DNA from: Pseudoalteromonas rubra
GTDB taxonomy: Bacteria > Pseudomonadota > Gammaproteobacteria > Enterobacterales > Alteromonadaceae
NCBI RefSeq assembly: GCF_001482385.1
Contig: NZ_CP013611.1
Span: forward strand, 3,975,501-4,039,500
Direction of reading: 5' to 3'
DNA length: 64,000 nt
In this document: one piece after another, positions 60,558-64,000 of the stretch
Layout of the letters: each line of letters opens with the position of its first letter
Numbering within the stretch: position 1 is the first letter of the stretch
Notes under the pieces: model-generated
Database searches by the model: none
Seen by the model: only the letters and a program-made list of their open reading frames with translations
What the model was told of the DNA's origin: nothing
Position numbers and translations under genes: made by a program

Positions 60558-60794
60558 TCAGTCTTTAGTGACTGCTTTACGAGGTGGCAGGCTAGGGCTG
60601 TTAGCAGGGCCACCAGCTCCACCTTTAATGGCTTTTGTTAAGTGATGTGGAACCTCACAATTGCTCACTATCTCATCTTTTTTTGTTTTATTCGGATCAA
60701 TTAGCCGAGGTGGCAGGCCAGGACTGCCTGCAGGGCCACCAATACAACCCATTACTCTTATTAAAAGGTGTTTTGGAATGATTTTACTTTTCAT
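60558..60794 (-). CDS. Repeat peptide precursor A (IGG leader, SPxLPPR repeats)
   Basis: A 78-residue peptide with AAAGGAA 8 bp before ATG. It overlaps the 3' end of the membrane protein gene by 11 bp. Residues 1-20 (MKSKIIPKHLLIRVMGCIGG) pair with the leader of peptide B. Two repeats follow: GGPAGSPGLPPR directly after the leader and GGPANSPSLPPR near the end, each about 12 residues, separated by a charged spacer of about 34 residues with one Cys. The repeat unit differs from peptide B only at the third position (G, S or D). Function unknown; see the finding on this locus. Confidence 0.72.
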   Translation of the reverse strand: MKSKIIPKHLLIRVMGCIGGPAGSPGLPPRLIDPNKTKKDEIVSNCEVPHHLTKAIKGGAGGPANSPSLPPRKAVTKD

Positions 60795-61311
60795 AACTTA
60801 AATTCCTTTCTCTTATCGGGGTTTTGGCTGCATAAGTCAGCAGCGCTAGAGACATCAAAATGTGCAGTGCGGTACTCACAAAATCCCTTACATATAGCTT
60901 GATGTAGGCATTGTTAATAATGAACTCTGAGTAAAGCAGTACTTCAATGTAGGTAATGCTATTTATGATTATTGAAATGGTCAGCAAAAAGAAGAACGCC
61001 CCTTCTTGCAGAGAGAAATAATGGTTCTCAGAAACTCGATAAAAATACTCGAACCCTGATTTTTGATATAACCAATCTGCAAGTGGTTTACGATAAATAA
61101 TCGTCAGTAAAAAAGCTAGGTTCATAGCCACACACCAAATATAAAAATGGGTATGCCAGGTTAATACTATTGGGGCCATTAACTCATCGAGCAGCTCCAC
61201 AGAGGCAAAGGTAATCAAGAACCATCTGGCACACTCGTATCGCCAGGTTTTAATCAGTGCAAACAGCATAATTGGCAGCTGCATGTATGTAACAAAGGTA
61301 TAAATATCCAT
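60784..61311 (-). CDS. Small polytopic membrane protein of the peptide operon
   Basis: A 175-residue protein with about four or five hydrophobic helices (YTFVTYMQLPIMLFALIKTW, WFLITFASVELLDELMAPIVL, FYIWCVAMNLAFLLTII, FFFLLTISIIINSITYIEVLL, STALHILMSLALLTYAA). It has no ABC, peptidase or kinase motif and no family I recognise. It starts 2 bp after the XRE stop and overlaps peptide gene A, so it is translated with them. Possible roles are peptide exporter, processing partner, receptor or immunity protein; the sequence does not choose between them. Confidence 0.7.
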   Translation of the reverse strand: MDIYTFVTYMQLPIMLFALIKTWRYECARWFLITFASVELLDELMAPIVLTWHTHFYIWCVAMNLAFLLTIIYRKPLADWLYQKSGFEYFYRVSENHYFSLQEGAFFFLLTISIIINSITYIEVLLYSEFIINNAYIKLYVRDFVSTALHILMSLALLTYAAKTPIRERNLSYEK

Positions 61312-61313
61312 GG

Positions 61314-61622
61314 TTAATCCTGCTTTTTAATACTGTCCTTTTGTTCTTCTTGTGATGATGTGCTATCCCTTTCGGGCAGAAAGCCAAGATAGGCAGCAAA
61401 GATATCTTTACCGCATATCAGCATAATTTCAAACATTTGTACATGGGTTAAATCGGTGCGGCCGGATTCCCAGTTGCTGATGGTGCTCTGATCGACCCCC
61501 AGCTTTTTTGCCAGCCCCTGCTGAGACAGATCCATCTCAAGGCGCACTCTGCGCAGAGACACCCTGACCTGGTCTCTGAACTTATTAACCTTGTCTTTCC
61601 TTAGGTTTGAGTTGTTCTTCAT
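61314..61622 (-). CDS. XRE-family regulator of the peptide operon
   Basis: A 102-residue protein starting MKNNSNLRKDKVNKFRDQ. Residues 20-75 are a Cro/C1 helix-turn-helix: VSLRRVRLEMDLSQQGLAKKLGVDQSTISNWESGRTDLTHVQMFEIMLIC. An acidic, Gln/Lys-rich tail ends it. Start 61622 has GGAGG upstream; the longer frame (61769) runs back through the promoter. Two GTAACAGwCGG direct repeats, one overlapping its own -10 box, suggest autoregulation of the whole four-gene operon. Confidence 0.85.
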   Translation of the reverse strand: MKNNSNLRKDKVNKFRDQVRVSLRRVRLEMDLSQQGLAKKLGVDQSTISNWESGRTDLTHVQMFEIMLICGKDIFAAYLGFLPERDSTSSQEEQKDSIKKQD

Positions 61623-61659
61623 TATTGTGACCGCGCCTCCCTGACAGGCATGCAAATCG

Positions 61660-61720
61660 GAATCGAAAGTAACAGACGGATAGATTCGGGGAATGTAACA
61701 GTCGGTTAATTTTGTGTCAA
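61660..61720 (-). promoter_or_regulatory. Sigma-70 promoter with direct-repeat operator for the peptide operon
   Basis: On the minus strand TTGACA (61715-61720), a 17-bp spacer and TACATT (61692-61697). Plus-strand direct repeats GTAACAGACGG (61669-61679) and GTAACAGTCGG (61695-61705) differ at one base and lie 26 bp apart, one on the -10 region and one downstream of it. Suitable for a Cro/C1-type repressor. Confidence 0.65.
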
Positions 61721-61794
61721 TTGTATCTTTTTGGTTAACGGGATGGAGGGGGAAGGAAGAACAGGGCACGGTCGTGCCCTGCGAGAAGCATAGA

Positions 61795-64000
61795 TTAGTG
61801 CGCTACTACAATCAGGCGAATGGCGTCCAGTTTGACCTGAGCTTTGCTGATGTGCTCGCTAAGTGCACTGCGTTGTTTATCGAATACCTGAATTTCTTCG
61901 TCGCGGATATTCGGGTTAACCGCTTTCAGTGCCTGCAAGCGGGCCTGCTCGTCACTCAGGCGGGTTTCCATCTGTGCTTGTGCAGCCTGTTGCAGGTCAG
62001 CCATCTGTGCTTTGGCCTGCTCTTCGGCTTTGCTGATCAGCGGGTGAATACCCGATTGCAGTGCATTGGCCAGTTTACTGGCGGTCTGACGACCAACGGC
62101 AGAGAGCTGGTTGTTAAAGGCATCAAATGCCACGTTTTGTGCCAGATCGTTACCGCTTTTATCCATTAGCACCCGGATCGGTGTGGGTGGCATGAAACGG
62201 CCAATTTGCAGTGATTTCGGCGCCGACGTTTCGGCCACAAAGATCAGCTCAACAAAGAAAGTACCTACCGGCAGTTTGTTGTTCTTCAGCAGGGCAACTG
62301 AGGCACAACCAAAGTCGTCGTCACAGATCATGTCCATCACGCCTTCCACCATAGGGTGATCCCAGCTGATAAACTGAGCATCTTCCTGTGAAAGTGAAGT
62401 AGCACGGTCAAACGTTACTGTGATGCCGTCGTCTTTCAGGCTTGGGAAAGACGGGTTGAGCATGTGCTCGGTTGGCTTCAGGATAATGGTGTTTTCACCT
62501 TTGTCTTCCTGGTTTACTCCAAAGATGTCGAACACATTGATCATGTAAGTGGGTAAGACAACGTCGTCGTCCAGCGCCTCAATTTCTTCAACAATGCCAT
62601 CGGCTTTGCCCATACCGCTTGAATGCAGTTCCAGCAGACGGTCGCGACCTTGCTCCATTTTGGCGCGTAGCACAGTGTTCTGTTTGGCAACCTGCTCAAG
62701 TAACGGGTCTAGTTCTTCTTCGTCACAGTTGTGTGCGGCAACCAGTTCGAGTAAATCTTCAGAGAATTCTTTGTAAAGCAACTGGCCAGTGGTGCTGGTG
62801 GTTTCGAACGCATCCAGTGCTTCGTCATACCAGCGTAGCAGTACTTCCTGGGCAGTATTAGCAAAGTAAGGCACATGAATATTCACATCCTGCTGCTGAC
62901 CAATACGATCCAGACGACCAATACGTTGTTCCAGCAGATCCGGGTTCAGCGGCAAATCGAACAGTACCAGGTGGTGGGCAAACTGGAAGTTACGCCCTTC
63001 TGAGCCAATTTCTGAACACAGCAGTACCTGGGCAGAATCATATTCATCGGCAAAGTACGCCGCAGCGCGGTCACGCTCTAAGATAGACATCCCTTCATGG
63101 AATACGGCTGACTTAATGCCTTCGCGTTCACGCAGGGTTTGCTCCAGGCTGATGGCGGTTTGTGCTTCAGCACAGATCAGTAGCACCTTTTGCTGTTTAA
63201 GCTCCTTGAGCTTATCGATCAGCCAGGCAACACGCGGGTCGAACTGGGTCCAGCTGGCGCTTTCGCCTTCAAACTCCTGGAAGATTTTTTCCGGGAACAG
63301 AGCTCGCAGAGCACTTTTATCTGCACTTTGAATACCGCCCAGGTTACCCATGACAGAAATAGCGGTTTTGTACTGCTTTGGCATCTCAACAGGACAGGCA
63401 TGCAATATACGGCTAGGGTAGCCGTCAATACCACTGCGGCTGTTGCGGAATAAAATACGGCCTGTGCCATGGCGGTCAAGCAGGTTGTTTAGCAGCGTTT
63501 GTTTGGCCGACTCCTCTCCCTGTTCAACCTGGCTAAGCAGATCGGTGATGTCGGTTTCTTTTAACAGCTCGGTCAGGGTTGCTTTGGCTTTGTCGTCCAG
63601 CGCGGCGTCTTGTAGCAGTTTATTGGCGGCATCGGCGACTTCTTTATAATGGCTTTCTTCTTCCACAAAAGCGTCGTAATCGTAAAATCTATCAGGGTCA
63701 AGCAATTGCAGACGAGCAAAGTGGCTGCGATGGCCAAGTTGATCTGGTGTGGCGGTCAGCAGGATCAAACCAGCAATGTCCTGGCTTAGCTCAGCAATGC
63801 GTTGGTACTCGGTGCTTGGTTTGTCTTTTTCTATCGTCAGGTGGTGCGCTTCATCAACAACCAACAGATCCCAGTCTGCTAACGTTGCCTGCTCAAACCA
63901 GCGGCGTTTCTTGGTGATAAATTCCAGGCTCACCAACACCAATTGCTCGGTTTCAAATACGTTTGGTGAATCCGCAAAGGCTTCGTCACAGCGGTCTTCA
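61795..64000 (-). CDS. rapA: RNA polymerase-associated ATPase RapA (HepA), C-terminal part
   Basis: Swi2/Snf2-family ATPase that recycles RNA polymerase from post-termination complexes. The frame is open to the right edge (reading EDRCDEAFADSPNVFETEQLVLVSLEF), so the N-terminal RNA-polymerase-binding and Walker A regions are outside the window. Visible parts: DEAH box LLVVDEAHHL, ILLTATPDQLG (motif III), VLLICAEAQTAISLEQTL, LLCSEIGSEGRNFQFAHHLVLFDLP and the motif VI block QRIGRLDRIGQQQDVNIHVPY. The long RapA-specific C-terminal region ends in ...KAQVKLDAIRLIVVAH. Full-length proteins have about 970 residues; about 735 are here. A housekeeping anchor gene. Confidence 0.96.
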   Translation of the reverse strand, partial: EDRCDEAFADSPNVFETEQLVLVSLEFITKKRRWFEQATLADWDLLVVDEAHHLTIEKDKPSTEYQRIAELSQDIAGLILLTATPDQLGHRSHFARLQLLDPDRFYDYDAFVEEESHYKEVADAANKLLQDAALDDKAKATLTELLKETDITDLLSQVEQGEESAKQTLLNNLLDRHGTGRILFRNSRSGIDGYPSRILHACPVEMPKQYKTAISVMGNLGGIQSADKSALRALFPEKIFQEFEGESASWTQFDPRVAWLIDKLKELKQQKVLLICAEAQTAISLEQTLREREGIKSAVFHEGMSILERDRAAAYFADEYDSAQVLLCSEIGSEGRNFQFAHHLVLFDLPLNPDLLEQRIGRLDRIGQQQDVNIHVPYFANTAQEVLLRWYDEALDAFETTSTTGQLLYKEFSEDLLELVAAHNCDEEELDPLLEQVAKQNTVLRAKMEQGRDRLLELHSSGMGKADGIVEEIEALDDDVVLPTYMINVFDIFGVNQEDKGENTIILKPTEHMLNPSFPSLKDDGITVTFDRATSLSQEDAQFISWDHPMVEGVMDMICDDDFGCASVALLKNNKLPVGTFFVELIFVAETSAPKSLQIGRFMPPTPIRVLMDKSGNDLAQNVAFDAFNNQLSAVGRQTASKLANALQSGIHPLISKAEEQAKAQMADLQQAAQAQMETRLSDEQARLQALKAVNPNIRDEEIQVFDKQRSALSEHISKAQVKLDAIRLIVVAH

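Noticed and set aside
61714..62169. Plus-strand frame opposite the 3' end of rapA
   Set aside because: Antisense shadow of rapA; it also runs through the peptide-operon promoter.

Overview
The window looks like accessory-rich chromosome from a marine Alteromonadales bacterium, most likely Pseudoalteromonas. The call rests on gene content: RapA, LpxO, MipA/OmpV with an adjacent two-component system, several RND and MacB-type pumps, an Rhs toxin locus and a double-glycine peptide gene. No rRNA, tRNA or CRISPR array was recognised.

Region 1 (1-5.2 kb) is the 3' part of an rhs toxin gene. A complete IS903-group IS5 element with a perfect 9-bp target duplication splits it. Removing the element restores a reading frame that ends 2 bp before a candidate immunity gene. 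Region 2 (5.2-18 kb) carries gene and transposase remnants, solute-binding proteins, an AraC regulator, an S41 peptidase, LpxO, a MipA-two-component operon and a secreted subtilisin.

Region 3 (18.5-29.9 kb) is an indigoidine-type pigment locus: an arylamine N-acetyltransferase behind a MerR/SoxR-type promoter, a MarR regulator, an indigoidine synthetase (A-Ox-T-TE), a 4-OT-like tautomerase, a pseudouridine-phosphate glycosidase (IndA/PsuG family) and an RND pump. A second operon 15 kb away (46.6-43.1 kb, minus strand) encodes a phosphoribosylanthranilate-isomerase-like protein without its catalytic Cys, a eukaryote-type (FUR1-like) uracil phosphoribosyltransferase, a DMT exporter and an old-yellow-enzyme reductase. 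Its promoter shares an ATCTTT-N4-AAAGAT dyad and a TATCTT -10 box with the pigment and pump promoters, so the two loci probably form one MarR regulon. The product may go beyond indigoidine, for example to a C-ribosylated or nucleoside-like compound.

Region 4 (30-42 kb) holds an intact IS10-like element, a MacB-type ABC efflux operon behind a sigma-54 promoter with its NtrB/NtrC-like pair, an IS3 remnant between 31-bp direct repeats, and hypothetical genes. Region 5 (47-58.8 kb) contains an acyltransferase, an RND operon with its own two-component system (its adaptor gene has an in-frame stop) and a secreted di-haem peroxidase-like protein.

Region 6 (59-61.8 kb) is rich in small peptides. One 52-residue precursor has a double-glycine leader and a Cys-containing tail. 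A four-gene operon follows: XRE regulator, membrane protein and two paralogous peptide genes with 20-residue IGG-ending leaders followed by repeated SPxLPPR units. This operon is the best candidate for an undescribed system. The window ends inside rapA.
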